Shown here piece by piece: positions 32,807-42,336 of a stretch of 64,000 nucleotides of DNA. The notes beneath the pieces are model-generated. The model was given only the letters and a program-made list of their open reading frames with translations. It was not told where the DNA came from and did not search any database. The translations under genes were made by a program, and so were the position numbers. This DNA is from Candidatus Margulisiibacteriota bacterium (GTDB lineage: Bacteria > Margulisbacteria > WOR-1 > JAKLHX01 > JBAZKV01): assembly GCA_041650635.1 (NCBI GenBank), contig JBAZKV010000005.1:27774-91773 (forward strand), given 5' to 3'. Within the stretch, counting starts at the first letter, position 1. The number at the start of each line of letters is the position of its first letter.

Positions 32807-35125
32807 CTATCTGAAAAGGCTTCTTACCGCAGCCCCTGCTGCTCGTTGTAGCAAATTTGGCTTGGGGTTGTACAAAGACGCTTCGGCCAATCCGGAAAAA
32901 CCTGCACTAGTTGATAGGCGGTTCAAAGCATTCAGGTTCTTGAGCAGCAGAGTCAGATTTAAAGGCACGGACATGCCTTCCCTTTTCAATAAGACCAGCA
33001 ATTCGGACACTCCCTCAAAGGAAAGGAGCGTTTTTAGTTTTTCAGGAGTCGAGAAGACCCCATTAATTAATCCTTCCAATTCCGTGATCTTTCCGGATAA
33101 AGCCGCGTTTTCTTGCAGAGAGACCAGATAGTTCAGCAATATCCTGATCTTGGAATGTGCTATAATCTCAAGATTAGAAGAAACCGGCAAGGAAGTGAAC
33201 CTTTTTACAAAGTCCCTGTCGTTTCCGTCAAGTTCGAGGTACAAGTTTCTGTCAAGCACTGCCACATTGCCATCCGGCATGACCCTGAAATTGCCCTCGT
33301 GTGCATCGGAATGGACCAGTCCCAGTACATCTGTTATCTGTGCCAGGTAATTCCTGACTATCAAGCTCACTATCTGCTTTCGGTCCTCTTCAGACACGAC
33401 TCCTGCCGCAAAGTCGGTCACTTGTCCTATCTTTAATTCGGTCAGGTTGGTTCCCGGAACATATTCTTCCGCTTTAAGGTATTTTGTGCTCGGCTCTAGG
33501 CTTTCGGGTATGTAAATGGAACAAGAAAACCCATCTGGCCTGAATCCATTGAAACGGCCCCTGAATTTTATGTCATTTTCACCGAACTTTTCATCGTCGA
33601 TATCTTTAAGCAGCCACTCGGTAAGGTCCGGCAGAAGAGAATATTTGATCATTCTATAGGTCATATTGCCGGGACAGCTTTCTATCAAAATTTCCAGTGC
33701 CCGATCAAACCATTGTGTCATTTCCAGTACTTTGTACCTTGCCTGCGGATAAAGGACCTTCAGAACATATTCATCCCCGTCCCCCTTTTTTACCGAGTAA
33801 ACGCTGACAAGAGAACCTCCCCCTATCAGGTCTCCTATCTCATCATTAGGGCCAATAAGTTCCGGGGCTTCCCTTTTTATGGTCTCCCACGCCGTCAGCT
33901 TTGACTGCCCCTGGACCCTGTCATAGACTTTTGAGAATTCTTCCTTCATTTCTGATGGAATATCAGCATACTGTCCCAACAGCTGCAAAAAGCGGCAGCC
34001 TAGCGACCCGAACTGTTCCGCCAACTCTCTTATTGCCGCTATTTCTGTCATTATAGGGGGAGCGCCCGGAACCATTCTAAATTCCGCAGGAAGAGACTCA
34101 TATGCCTGTTGTTCGCCAAACAACCCATGGATCCGATCATCTCTATTTAGAGAAGCAAATCCCGAAAAAGCATATCCAGAGATCTTTCTCACCAATGCTT
34201 CCCGATATGTGCCATAATCGCCGGCATAGCCATCGAACCTAATAAGTTTATCTAAAATTCGGTCATTTGAACCTCTGAAAAGCACATTAACACGCTCGGA
34301 GATCAGTCCATTTTGTGTGACACTGCTAACTGACGGTCTTATGAACATGTTTCTGGCCAATACAGGAGCAAAGAAAAAATACTGGTCTTCTAATGAACCG
34401 GAAGCAAGTACGGCACGGGTGATCCTTCCTATCTCCGGAAGATGATCTTGTTCCACATCCACATGCACGGACATGAAGAGTTCAAAAATCTGCTGCATTT
34501 CTTCGGACCTGATCAAAAGCCCGTTGCTCCTGTTGGTAAGAAGCTCCCTCACTATGATGTGGCGGGCCGCAAGGCTGCTCTCATACAATCGTTCCACCGT
34601 CTCATCTATTGTAAAAAAGTGTGCGGGATCCCTTCGCCCGTAAACCGGAACTCCCTGTTTAGCCAAACCAACATCCAATTGATTTCTGAAAAGATTGTCC
34701 GTAGATCTTTCCTCCATCCATTGGGATAGCGCGTTAGGGGTGTCAAAATAGTCAATAACATAAGGGTCGCATATTTCTTTTAGAGGCCCACTAGTTACCA
34801 TTCTCTCAAACCATTCGTCTGCTGCCAATTTGTACAAAAGAGCATCGCTTCTTCTGGATTCCAGAGCGGCAATCATGAGCTTTGTGGGATTATCAAAAGC
34901 AAATTTAAAGAATCCTTCCAAAGCAATGCTTAAACCCGTTAAGTGGGCGGCTGTATCAGACCTGTATTGTGCTGTGGCAAGATTCTTTATTAATTCTAAC
35001 TGTCCCGGGGTCCTGGCCATATTTTCTACCAGATGGCGCGAAGATGCGGGGAGATATCCAAACCCTGCCCCTATCCTGCCATATCGATTACCAGAGTATA
35101 GCCCCACCCTCCCAGTATGATTCAT
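32807..35125 (-). CDS. UbiB/ABC1-like kinase with long unknown N-terminal region
   Basis: 772 residues. The kinase-like part (about 420-660) has a glycine-rich loop (LIGGGSLVSVYSVKK), an invariant-type lysine (YVLKVLYPQ) and the catalytic loop VLGLVHSDAHEGNFRV. This last matches the H-x-D-x-H-x-GN pattern of UbiB/ADCK proteins. The metal motif is VLDRN rather than DFG. The 400-residue N-terminal region (SVTQNGLISERVNVLFRGSN and so on) is not recognised. No membrane helix is evident. It overlaps the upstream M48 protease gene by 4 bases, so the two work together. The substrate is unknown, since UbiB relatives act on lipids or small molecules. Confidence 0.78.
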   Translation of the reverse strand: MNHTGRVGLYSGNRYGRIGAGFGYLPASSRHLVENMARTPGQLELIKNLATAQYRSDTAAHLTGLSIALEGFFKFAFDNPTKLMIAALESRRSDALLYKLAADEWFERMVTSGPLKEICDPYVIDYFDTPNALSQWMEERSTDNLFRNQLDVGLAKQGVPVYGRRDPAHFFTIDETVERLYESSLAARHIIVRELLTNRSNGLLIRSEEMQQIFELFMSVHVDVEQDHLPEIGRITRAVLASGSLEDQYFFFAPVLARNMFIRPSVSSVTQNGLISERVNVLFRGSNDRILDKLIRFDGYAGDYGTYREALVRKISGYAFSGFASLNRDDRIHGLFGEQQAYESLPAEFRMVPGAPPIMTEIAAIRELAEQFGSLGCRFLQLLGQYADIPSEMKEEFSKVYDRVQGQSKLTAWETIKREAPELIGPNDEIGDLIGGGSLVSVYSVKKGDGDEYVLKVLYPQARYKVLEMTQWFDRALEILIESCPGNMTYRMIKYSLLPDLTEWLLKDIDDEKFGENDIKFRGRFNGFRPDGFSCSIYIPESLEPSTKYLKAEEYVPGTNLTELKIGQVTDFAAGVVSEEDRKQIVSLIVRNYLAQITDVLGLVHSDAHEGNFRVMPDGNVAVLDRNLYLELDGNDRDFVKRFTSLPVSSNLEIIAHSKIRILLNYLVSLQENAALSGKITELEGLINGVFSTPEKLKTLLSFEGVSELLVLLKREGMSVPLNLTLLLKNLNALNRLSTSAGFSGLAEASLYNPKPNLLQRAAGAAVRSLFR

Positions 35126-37587
35126 TGGGGTTCCATTCCCGAAGCGTCTCTGCCAAACAGCAGATCGCAGGCATCTTCGAATCCGCCACCGGATATCATT
35201 TGAAAAACTGCATGATCAGCAACACAGGCCCTGTTCTGCGCGTCCATGAACAGGCGGCTCAGGGTCAGCATCCTTTCGGGACAACCTTCAGCCTTTGGCA
35301 AAAGCCTCTTTATCAGGTTCTGAATGTTAAAAGCAAGACGGGAATAAAAATCCGGCTCGACCAATTCGTTCTCAATGGCATAGAGAGCAGCTCTTCTGGC
35401 ATCAAAAGGTATCAGGGACAGCACTCTGCCCAGTTTAGCAAAGCAGGCATCAAAACCTTCTGCATCAATAGCCCGTAAGGCATCATCTATTATGCAAAAA
35501 TGAAGCAGCGGGACAGAAATACTATGATCGCCTTGACCATACAATTGTTCGGGGGTAATATCGGGTCTCAAAGAATAGATAAGTTCCGTTAACCGGGCAG
35601 CATGTTGCATAAAATCATCATCCAGCGGGCATTGGCGGACGCAAGCTGTCACAAAGACATCTCTTACTAACATCATTAGCCTTACGCATTTATCATGCAG
35701 AGGCACATACTTGGAAATGACACCGGCAAGCCCTTCGAGAAAATCCATGCTTATTATCCTGGACAATTCTTCATTATCCAAAAAGAAAACGCAAACCCAA
35801 TCAACTATGTTAAACGCCGCATCCTCGGAGACATCGGACAACAATGTTTTGAGATCCCTGACCAGGTTTTCCGGGCTGAACTGCTCCAGATAAGGAGCAA
35901 GCCAGCTGTCTTTATCCTTATCGGACGATCTATTTATGATGCATGAGGATAGAGTGCGGCATGGATCTGTCCCGTTCGCATTAAAAGGCCCCAGTTCTTC
36001 TTGCAGCAAGGCCATCCTTTCTGGGTCGCTGCCTTCAAAAGCGAAAGCTGTCAAAAGCCGGAGACCCTGTGCTTGGCTCATGCCAAAAAAATCGGATGTA
36101 TCTTTTAAAGATGCGTATCTAAGCATGTTAGATCTGGTCAGCTTTACCATCAGTGCTTCGTCCAAGGCTTCACCGTTAATCGCGTGATACAACCCGTTCA
36201 AGACTTTAAACAATTCCATTGATGCCCTAAAATATCTTTCCGGAACGAATTCGCCGGTTCCTTGATCATAAAACAGTTCCGCCTGCCCGGCACAGTAGTT
36301 CATGAACCATACGGCCTTTTGCTCGGCTGTGTCCGAATATGAAAGATAAGGTACTCCTGCCTGCCTGAAACGCTCCGGGTCAAGCAGCCTGGCAAATCCT
36401 TCTATGCCTTCGTCCAATAAAAACTCGGTGGCAGCCTGCCCAACATATGTACCGTTGCTTAAGCGGTAGTCTAGCGATTGGATACCGTGGCTCATAAGCG
36501 AGAAAAAAGGTATGTCAGACCCAAAATACAGGACAGCTATAAGAAAAGCGCTCATTTCGCTGTTATCGGCGTCCCCCGTTCTTGAACTCATTTCTCTAAA
36601 CAGTTTATCAACGATTAGATTTGCACTCCCCAAATGTCTTCTGTACAAAGCAGGACTTTTCTCCAGTCTAATTTTGTACGGACTCAAACCTAAATCAAAA
36701 GTTGTCGTCTTTTCTCGATTTGGCTCAACAGCCTTGCATCTTTTAATTTCCCTGTCGAGATCTTCGTATAGTTCCAAGAGGACTTGGTTTATCCTTGTCC
36801 AGTCTTCATCAGAACCATTTACAGCATTTGAACAGAGTTTATCAAGGTCGGTGGCAACGGGGCTTAAAGCGCTGTCAAGGATATTTTGGCGAATCCTTTT
36901 GTAGGGATTGTTATCGCCCAGGTTTGACAGGTAATCCGTTACCAACAGCGACCAGCCCGGATCTATCGGGGTATGCAGGCCTTCTATCCCTTTGAGGTCC
37001 AGGAACAATCTGAGAGAAAGGATATTGAGCCTGCGATCAGCAAGATCGCCATGAGTAGTATCCCAGCCGGATGTACGACCAGCAGGGATCATATTCTGAA
37101 GGTTTTCTAAAAATGTGGCACCCGCCAGCGGATGATAGCCTGACCTGGAAAGCCAAGAGGCAGTAGCCCCAAGGTCAGCTTCATATTCATGAATTCTTTT
37201 TCTTCCCGTGGCTTGCGAAATAGACCACTTACCATCAATAATATCCCTGCAAAAGATCTGGCCGTGCCTATTTGAGATATGGGTCAGCTCATGGGCAAAA
37301 ACAAACGCAAGTTCATCCTCTGTTCTAACTGCATTAAACAGCCCTACCGTCGCCACCACGCTTGCATCAGGAAGAGCAAAACAGTTTATCTCTCTCCCAT
37401 GCTCAAGAACAAACAACCTTGGAGTAATGCCCGGGTTTGCTATGGACAACCTGTTAAGCACAGTTTCCGGATAAGGGATAAGAGGATGGTTTCTGTCAAG
37501 AAATCCATGCTCAGCTCCCAAACGGCAACGCATCATCCTTGAAATCAGTCCGGGGTTAACGGACGAACCTTTAACATTATCACCCAT
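35122..37587 (-). CDS. M48-like metallopeptidase with large helical C-terminal region
   Basis: 821 residues. The zinc-peptidase core is near the N-terminus: FALPDASVVATVGLFN, AFVFAHELTHISNRHG (HExxH) and IHEYEADLGATASWLSRSGY (third ligand Glu), the M48/BepA-like order. No signal peptide is visible, so it looks cytosolic, unlike BepA/LoiP. The remaining 600 residues are helical and unrecognised, possibly a repeat scaffold. First gene of a two-gene unit with the UbiB-like kinase, driven by a sigma-28-like promoter. Confidence 0.8.
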   Translation of the reverse strand: MGDNVKGSSVNPGLISRMMRCRLGAEHGFLDRNHPLIPYPETVLNRLSIANPGITPRLFVLEHGREINCFALPDASVVATVGLFNAVRTEDELAFVFAHELTHISNRHGQIFCRDIIDGKWSISQATGRKRIHEYEADLGATASWLSRSGYHPLAGATFLENLQNMIPAGRTSGWDTTHGDLADRRLNILSLRLFLDLKGIEGLHTPIDPGWSLLVTDYLSNLGDNNPYKRIRQNILDSALSPVATDLDKLCSNAVNGSDEDWTRINQVLLELYEDLDREIKRCKAVEPNREKTTTFDLGLSPYKIRLEKSPALYRRHLGSANLIVDKLFREMSSRTGDADNSEMSAFLIAVLYFGSDIPFFSLMSHGIQSLDYRLSNGTYVGQAATEFLLDEGIEGFARLLDPERFRQAGVPYLSYSDTAEQKAVWFMNYCAGQAELFYDQGTGEFVPERYFRASMELFKVLNGLYHAINGEALDEALMVKLTRSNMLRYASLKDTSDFFGMSQAQGLRLLTAFAFEGSDPERMALLQEELGPFNANGTDPCRTLSSCIINRSSDKDKDSWLAPYLEQFSPENLVRDLKTLLSDVSEDAAFNIVDWVCVFFLDNEELSRIISMDFLEGLAGVISKYVPLHDKCVRLMMLVRDVFVTACVRQCPLDDDFMQHAARLTELIYSLRPDITPEQLYGQGDHSISVPLLHFCIIDDALRAIDAEGFDACFAKLGRVLSLIPFDARRAALYAIENELVEPDFYSRLAFNIQNLIKRLLPKAEGCPERMLTLSRLFMDAQNRACVADHAVFQMISGGGFEDACDLLFGRDASGMEPQ

Positions 37588-37612
37588 TTAAATACTTAAC
37601 CCCCTCTAAATA

Positions 37613-37642
37613 ATTATCGGGAATTATGAGGGGAGATATCAT
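37613..37642 (-). promoter_or_regulatory. Sigma-28-like promoter of the M48-kinase operon
   Basis: Minus strand ATGATATC (37635-37642), 16 bases, GATAAT (37613-37618). The -10 reads CCCGATAA in FliA style. The leader is about 20 bases with AGAGGGGGTT before the ATG at 37587. Confidence 0.55.
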
Positions 37643-37827
37643 CCTTTTCACATTAATGCCTAAGGAAAACTTTCAAGGTAAACACCCCCGTGATTCATCC
37701 TAAACGAACCCCGAAAAATATTTCTTCATTAACGTCTCCAAATATAATTCGCAGCCGGCAGGGAAAACGATGCATCGAAAAAACTCTATGCATTTCCGGC
37801 GGCAGAAAAGCGGCTGCTTTTTGCGCG

Positions 37828-37854
37828 CAAGAATATGTCCCCAACCAACGATAA
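37828..37854 (+). promoter_or_regulatory. Weak sigma-28-like promoter of the C39-like gene
   Basis: CAAG (37828-37831), 15 bases, AACGATAA (37847-37854), eight bases before the ATG at 37863. The -10 is good and the -35 deviates. The rest of the 275-base gap (37588-37862) holds a TATAAT at 37743 without a clear -35. It also holds an ATGCAT inverted repeat. I see no gene or riboswitch there. Confidence 0.4.
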
Positions 37855-37862
37855 GCCAATAG

Positions 37863-39629
37863 ATGAGCGATTTAATTGTAAATAACGGGTACTGGCAAAA
37901 GATATCCTCGGATAAAAAAATAGATGGCGGGGAAATACGGGAATTTAACCCCAAAAACACAGGCCTTACCGAAAGGGACTGCAAAAAGGTCCGCGCCTAC
38001 CTCTGGGAAGCGCTTGCCAATTCAAAAACACCCTGCATAAGTTCCGACATGATAAGCACAAACAACATAGAGGTAGAGGCGAACGCAGCAGATGAAGGAA
38101 TTTTGGGACGTATTGGAAAAATAGCTAATATGCTAAAGTACCCTTCTTCTGTGTCAAAAGCCGGCAGGAACGATCTCTTCGAGCTCATAGAGGGATCAAG
38201 AAAAGAACTTCTGCAAAAACTGGGGATAAGCATAGAGACCGTGCCGAATGACAGATACCAGGAGATCAGGAGCAACATGATCCTTGACGAAAAAACCCAC
38301 CGGATAGAAATAGGTTGCTATCCGGAGCTGAACTGTACAAGCGAAAATGTTGTCTCGGAACTCCCGATCCCAAAGCACAGCAACACAATAAAAGAAAACC
38401 AGTTTTCGGGGCTTGTATACGGAGGCGGCAGAGGAGCCTACATCGATAACGGAAGACTGGCTATACAGGGAAAAATGGAAATGGAGGTTCTGGCGCTGTT
38501 CAAGGAATACTACTCGGACTCCGACAACAAAGACGCCGCCTATCGCTTTTTTGACGATCTTTTCTCAAGATCGCAGAAGACCGGATACATTTTTCGGGGC
38601 AGATTAAGGAAGCCATTGAGAGACCTGCTTCTGGAGCGATGCGCAACGGAGAAGGAAAAGGCGGCGGTGCGAGATCTGTATGAAAGGTCCAATGACCCGA
38701 CCTTAGTGACGCAAAAAGACATAGATCGTTTTGAAACTGAGCCTTCTTACAAAAGAGAACTGTTTAAGACTTATGTGAGCGGATTCGAGGTTAGCAGCAG
38801 CGTTTTCACGGAAACCATAACGGACCTCACACAGAAGAAGCTTGGCTCAACGATGACCCCTGAAGAGTGGCCCCGCTGGAAAAAAGAGCTGGCTGCATAC
38901 CTAAGGGTTAGAACGGCTGAAGAAAAGCTGCCTCTAACCGTAGAAAATATCTACGGCAAAGGTTTTGGCTGCGCGCTTGATTTTCTTGAAGAAACAGACC
39001 TCCCGCTGCCCGGAGAACAAGATAACAATGCCGTTTTTGATTCAGTTAAGGCCTCGTCCCAGGGAAAGTTTTCCACTGTTTGCGGGCTGTATGCCGTTCT
39101 CTCGCTGTTTGAATCCTGCGGGAAATTCGAGGCCTTGCGCTCCGAATATTCCCTGAACTCATACCGCGACTTGGATTATTTTACCGCCGGCTTGCTGATA
39201 AAGCACAGGCCGCACCGCTTTGGAAAACAAAACGCGTTGTCTGAAACCGGACATAGGACACCCGGCCTTACAATGGCAGAGGTTCGCTATATCGCAAATT
39301 GCCTGGGCGGCACGCAGAAGGTGAGTTTTGAACATTATGAGATCGGCGATCTTACGATCGAAACTCTCTGCGGCAAGCTCGCACCGGGATTTGTCGCGGT
39401 CATCTCTACGCAGGTTGGCCCGCATGCCGTGCATGTCATAAAGGCAGAGGACGGCAATATTGTTTACTATGACCCCATCGGAAAGGACGGAAAATTCAAT
39501 ATCGGCATCATGCCGTCAGATACTTTTAAACTGGCCTGGAAGAAAGAATTCGGGATAATAGCGATGGCCCACCCTCAGAAACCGGATGCAGACCTTGTTC
39601 CTTACGAACCGCCAACCAGGCTGTTCTAG
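37863..39629 (+). CDS. Orphan protein with C-terminal C39-like cysteine-peptidase domain
   Basis: 588 residues, no signal peptide. The first 380 residues are mostly charged helices and unfamiliar. The last 200 look papain-like. A Gln seven residues before a Cys (SSQGKFSTVCGLYAVLSLF) would supply the oxyanion hole and nucleophile. VGPHAVHVIKAEDGN supplies the His and VYYDPIG the Asp, in the order of C39 peptidases and related papain-like enzymes. Peptidase or deamidase activity is inferred from those residues only. The start codon lies eight bases after the promoter -10, so little leader is present. Confidence 0.7.
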   Translation: MSDLIVNNGYWQKISSDKKIDGGEIREFNPKNTGLTERDCKKVRAYLWEALANSKTPCISSDMISTNNIEVEANAADEGILGRIGKIANMLKYPSSVSKAGRNDLFELIEGSRKELLQKLGISIETVPNDRYQEIRSNMILDEKTHRIEIGCYPELNCTSENVVSELPIPKHSNTIKENQFSGLVYGGGRGAYIDNGRLAIQGKMEMEVLALFKEYYSDSDNKDAAYRFFDDLFSRSQKTGYIFRGRLRKPLRDLLLERCATEKEKAAVRDLYERSNDPTLVTQKDIDRFETEPSYKRELFKTYVSGFEVSSSVFTETITDLTQKKLGSTMTPEEWPRWKKELAAYLRVRTAEEKLPLTVENIYGKGFGCALDFLEETDLPLPGEQDNNAVFDSVKASSQGKFSTVCGLYAVLSLFESCGKFEALRSEYSLNSYRDLDYFTAGLLIKHRPHRFGKQNALSETGHRTPGLTMAEVRYIANCLGGTQKVSFEHYEIGDLTIETLCGKLAPGFVAVISTQVGPHAVHVIKAEDGNIVYYDPIGKDGKFNIGIMPSDTFKLAWKKEFGIIAMAHPQKPDADLVPYEPPTRLF

Positions 39630-39635
39630 CAAAGG

Positions 39636-41408
39636 TCAAATCCTTGTAAGGTCGGCCCCCTTTATGTAAGCAGTCCTGGCTCCTCGGGGCGCTGCCTCAA
39701 AAGTAGCGACCAGGACAAGATCCTTTTTTCCGTCAACATCAACAGCGCGCATCACCCCTATCATATTGCCGCCGATCATTTTTGCCACCATGCCTGCAAA
39801 TTCCCCGGGCAAAGTATAAAGAGTTCCGCCGATGTTGACCCTGGCTATCTGCTGGTCATAGTAGACACCGGAAGAAATAGTGCGCGCGCGGACATCTTCG
39901 GCCATATCGTGGAGGCCTCTAAAACCGGCCTCAAGGGCTGCGGCAGAACCGTAATCATCCGCATACACGGCCTTGATAAGGTCCACAACCCTTCCAAAGA
40001 TATCAAGGATCCCTCCCAGTCCGGACTCCTTAAGCCATAACGGCGTCACTTTTTCCGCAAGCCGGGAGATATCCCACCCTTCTCTGTCCACTTCGTGCCT
40101 CAAGGCTGCAGCGATCCTGTTCAGGTCCATCTCTCCAACAGCGCTGTACCATCTTGCCTCAAGGGCCACCTGCCACGGATGCGCGTGACAGTCCTCGGGA
40201 GTTGACAGGTCAAAAGCCCAAGGATAAAGCAATTGAAATACACCTGCAATGTCTTTGGGAAAATCCGGCAGATCCTCCCTTATCGCCCTGAGGAACATCA
40301 TATGTTCGTTAATAAGGTCCGGCCAGGTAGAGACGCCGTTTTCCGCAAGAAAGAGATCCATTCTGCCTTTAAGCAGCCTCTCGTCTATATAGAACTGTTC
40401 AGGCCCTCTATCTCCGGGCGGGACCATCCTGAGCCCCAGATGCGACTCCAGAACATGGCGCAGGGATTTTTCGACCAGGCTTTGTCCAAGCCCGCTTTCC
40501 CAAAGGCCCACCTGAACAAAATCCCAGAAATGCAGATGGCTGCCTTCTTCTGTATCAAGATCAAAAGCCCAGGGATAAGCATGGTACAGGGCGCAGGAAT
40601 GTTTTCTTTCGAAAGCCGGAACACCTTGCATGGCGCCCGCCAAACCCAACTCCGAAAAAAGGTCTATCCACTGGCTGAAACCAAAGACCCTTGGCAAAGC
40701 CGTATATCGCTCTGGAAATTTTGAGCCCGGTTCCGGAAAAAGGCGGCTATCAATAGAACAGTTAGCCTCGTCCATATTAAGTCCCGCATGCCTTTCCAGC
40801 CCATGCCTGACAGCCGTTATTCCCATCTCATAGCCCTTCTCATCCCTCCACATATCTCTCTGGATAAAGTCCCAGGGATGCAGATGGTTTCTTTCCTCCG
40901 TGTTAAGATCAAAAGCCCATGGATAAGTATTGAAAAACGCGGTAGCGCATGATTGCTGATGCTCAGGAACCCTGGTCACAGCTCCAAGGAGTTTTATCTG
41001 CATAAAAAGGTTCTGCCAGTTCTTGTCCTGTGCTGTGACCGTTTCGGCCAGAAAGGCTCCCTGTCCTTCCCGGAAAAGCCTTGGATCGATCAACAGGGGG
41101 TCTTCGCTCATCACAAGCCCCAGGATGTTCCTTATGCCGTGGTCTATGCAGACAATAGAGTTGGCAAAGCCCTGTGCCCCTGTCCAGAAATCCCTGGGGA
41201 ATCTTGAGATCTCGCCGCCAAGGACCCTATTGTACACATCCACGATAAAGGGCGAGAATTTTTGGCGGTAGACCGGGGCTTCCTCGGGAAAGATAAGGTC
41301 GCCGCAAAGCAGCGGAACATCCCTTCCCCTGGCCATATTGAGGCGCAAGGGCAGCTCGCTCTTTAGGATCCCGTCCATTCTCGATCTTAGTTCTATTGCT
41401 CCCGGCAT
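39636..41408 (-). CDS. Orphan protein with three YPWAFDL repeats
   Basis: About 590 residues. The ATG at 41408 (MPGAIELRS) with AGAAAGAG upstream is preferred over a TTG at 41426. Three units of about 117 residues, centred near residues 160, 276 and 394, each contain an I-D-x-RLF/L start and a core YPWAFDL-x-T-x-E-x2-H-x-HPWDF followed by Trp- and Arg-His-rich helices. The last 150 residues are a separate domain (VNIGGTLYTLPGEFAGMVAKM). The repeats are conserved even at DNA level around the core. I do not know the family. A binding scaffold is plausible. Confidence 0.7.
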   Translation of the reverse strand: MPGAIELRSRMDGILKSELPLRLNMARGRDVPLLCGDLIFPEEAPVYRQKFSPFIVDVYNRVLGGEISRFPRDFWTGAQGFANSIVCIDHGIRNILGLVMSEDPLLIDPRLFREGQGAFLAETVTAQDKNWQNLFMQIKLLGAVTRVPEHQQSCATAFFNTYPWAFDLNTEERNHLHPWDFIQRDMWRDEKGYEMGITAVRHGLERHAGLNMDEANCSIDSRLFPEPGSKFPERYTALPRVFGFSQWIDLFSELGLAGAMQGVPAFERKHSCALYHAYPWAFDLDTEEGSHLHFWDFVQVGLWESGLGQSLVEKSLRHVLESHLGLRMVPPGDRGPEQFYIDERLLKGRMDLFLAENGVSTWPDLINEHMMFLRAIREDLPDFPKDIAGVFQLLYPWAFDLSTPEDCHAHPWQVALEARWYSAVGEMDLNRIAAALRHEVDREGWDISRLAEKVTPLWLKESGLGGILDIFGRVVDLIKAVYADDYGSAAALEAGFRGLHDMAEDVRARTISSGVYYDQQIARVNIGGTLYTLPGEFAGMVAKMIGGNMIGVMRAVDVDGKKDLVLVATFEAAPRGARTAYIKGADLTRI

Positions 41409-41462
41409 ATGCACTCTTTCTATCAAAAAAACTGAACCCGGCTTCCGCCGCAGTATATTATT

Positions 41463-41489
41463 TTATCGAGGCATTTTTCATGAAATCCC
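41463..41489 (-). promoter_or_regulatory. Possible sigma-28-like promoter of the YPWAFDL protein
   Basis: Minus strand GGGA (41486-41489), 15 bases, CTCGATAA (41463-41470). The -10 fits and the -35 is poor. Confidence 0.3.
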
Positions 41490-41509
41490 GGCTTATCTTC
41501 TACGATCAA
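41480..41509 (+). promoter_or_regulatory. Sigma-28-like promoter of the UPF0489-like gene
   Basis: ATGAAATC (41480-41487), 16 bases, GATCAA (41504-41509). It supports the ATG at 41515 as the start of the following gene. Confidence 0.5.
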
Positions 41510-41514
41510 TCAAT

Positions 41515-42336
41515 ATGAAATGCGCATGCGCTCCCGCACTTGCCCTGGCCGTACCTCAACTTGCTTTCAGGACAAGAATTAAAGCCTCTATTCCCGGGAC
41601 CACAAAACCCTGCGGGTCCTCGGGAGCCTGCAACCATGCTTTTGCAAAAAGCCTCTGCAGCGGCACTATCAGCCTTATTGAAGCAGTTGATGCCATAAGG
41701 CCTGACCGGTGTTTTCAAGGGCACTATTTTGACAGGGCTCTCAAGATGAGAGGCACTCTTATTCCTTCTCTATTCTTTACCGAACATGTGGGTATGTTGG
41801 GAGCTGTTGACCATCCTCAACTCAGTCGTTTATTAACAAAAGGCGCTCCCTACAGATTTGTCCTTAATTTTGACAAGCATCCCGACAATTTCGGCAGCGC
41901 ACATGAGGCTGCCGATTCATCCAATTGGATGAGAGTATTGCTTTCAAAAAGACTTGCGGGAAGCGCCATATCCACAGCCGGGCTCAAAGCGCAGGAGTTT
42001 GCCGCACCGCTCCTGACAGCGCTGGAGGCAACGGGGCTGCCGGCGGATAAACTTGAAATTGGATTCTCTCTGGACTTTGATCACTTTGACAGAATGGGCG
42101 CTGCAGAGGCCGACAAAGAAATGGAAGACATCATCAGGCTGATCTACCACTACGGACTTAATATACGGCTGGCCGGGTTTGCTACCTCTCCCGGATATAC
42201 TTACAACACCGACATTGAACATATCAGCAGACTCACAAAAGAAGCCTTTGGGATAATTGAGTACCCTGTCAACCCCATCACTTCGACCCTGCCTTATCTG
42301 ACCTCATGGGGATTTTTTCCGGATTTTAAATACTAA
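41515..42336 (+). CDS. UPF0489-like (arginase-fold) protein
   Basis: 273 residues from the ATG at 41515. The open frame extends upstream, but that part overlaps the divergent gene and its promoter. Metal-binding-like motifs are FVLNFDKHPDNFGSAHEA, SSNWMRVLLSKR and EIGFSLDFDHFDRMG. They recall the H/D-x-H-x-D and D-x-D-x-F-D motifs of arginase-fold UPF0489 proteins. CGSSGACNHAFAKSLCSG is a Cys-rich N-terminal segment. Function unknown. The 3' end overlaps the convergent pentapeptide gene by 11 bases. Confidence 0.68.
   Translation: MKCACAPALALAVPQLAFRTRIKASIPGTTKPCGSSGACNHAFAKSLCSGTISLIEAVDAIRPDRCFQGHYFDRALKMRGTLIPSLFFTEHVGMLGAVDHPQLSRLLTKGAPYRFVLNFDKHPDNFGSAHEAADSSNWMRVLLSKRLAGSAISTAGLKAQEFAAPLLTALEATGLPADKLEIGFSLDFDHFDRMGAAEADKEMEDIIRLIYHYGLNIRLAGFATSPGYTYNTDIEHISRLTKEAFGIIEYPVNPITSTLPYLTSWGFFPDFKY

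Noticed and set aside
37588..37862. Riboswitch or small RNA in the gap between M48 and C39-like genes
   Set aside because: The hairpins present do not match a known riboswitch, and promoter-like boxes account for part of the gap.
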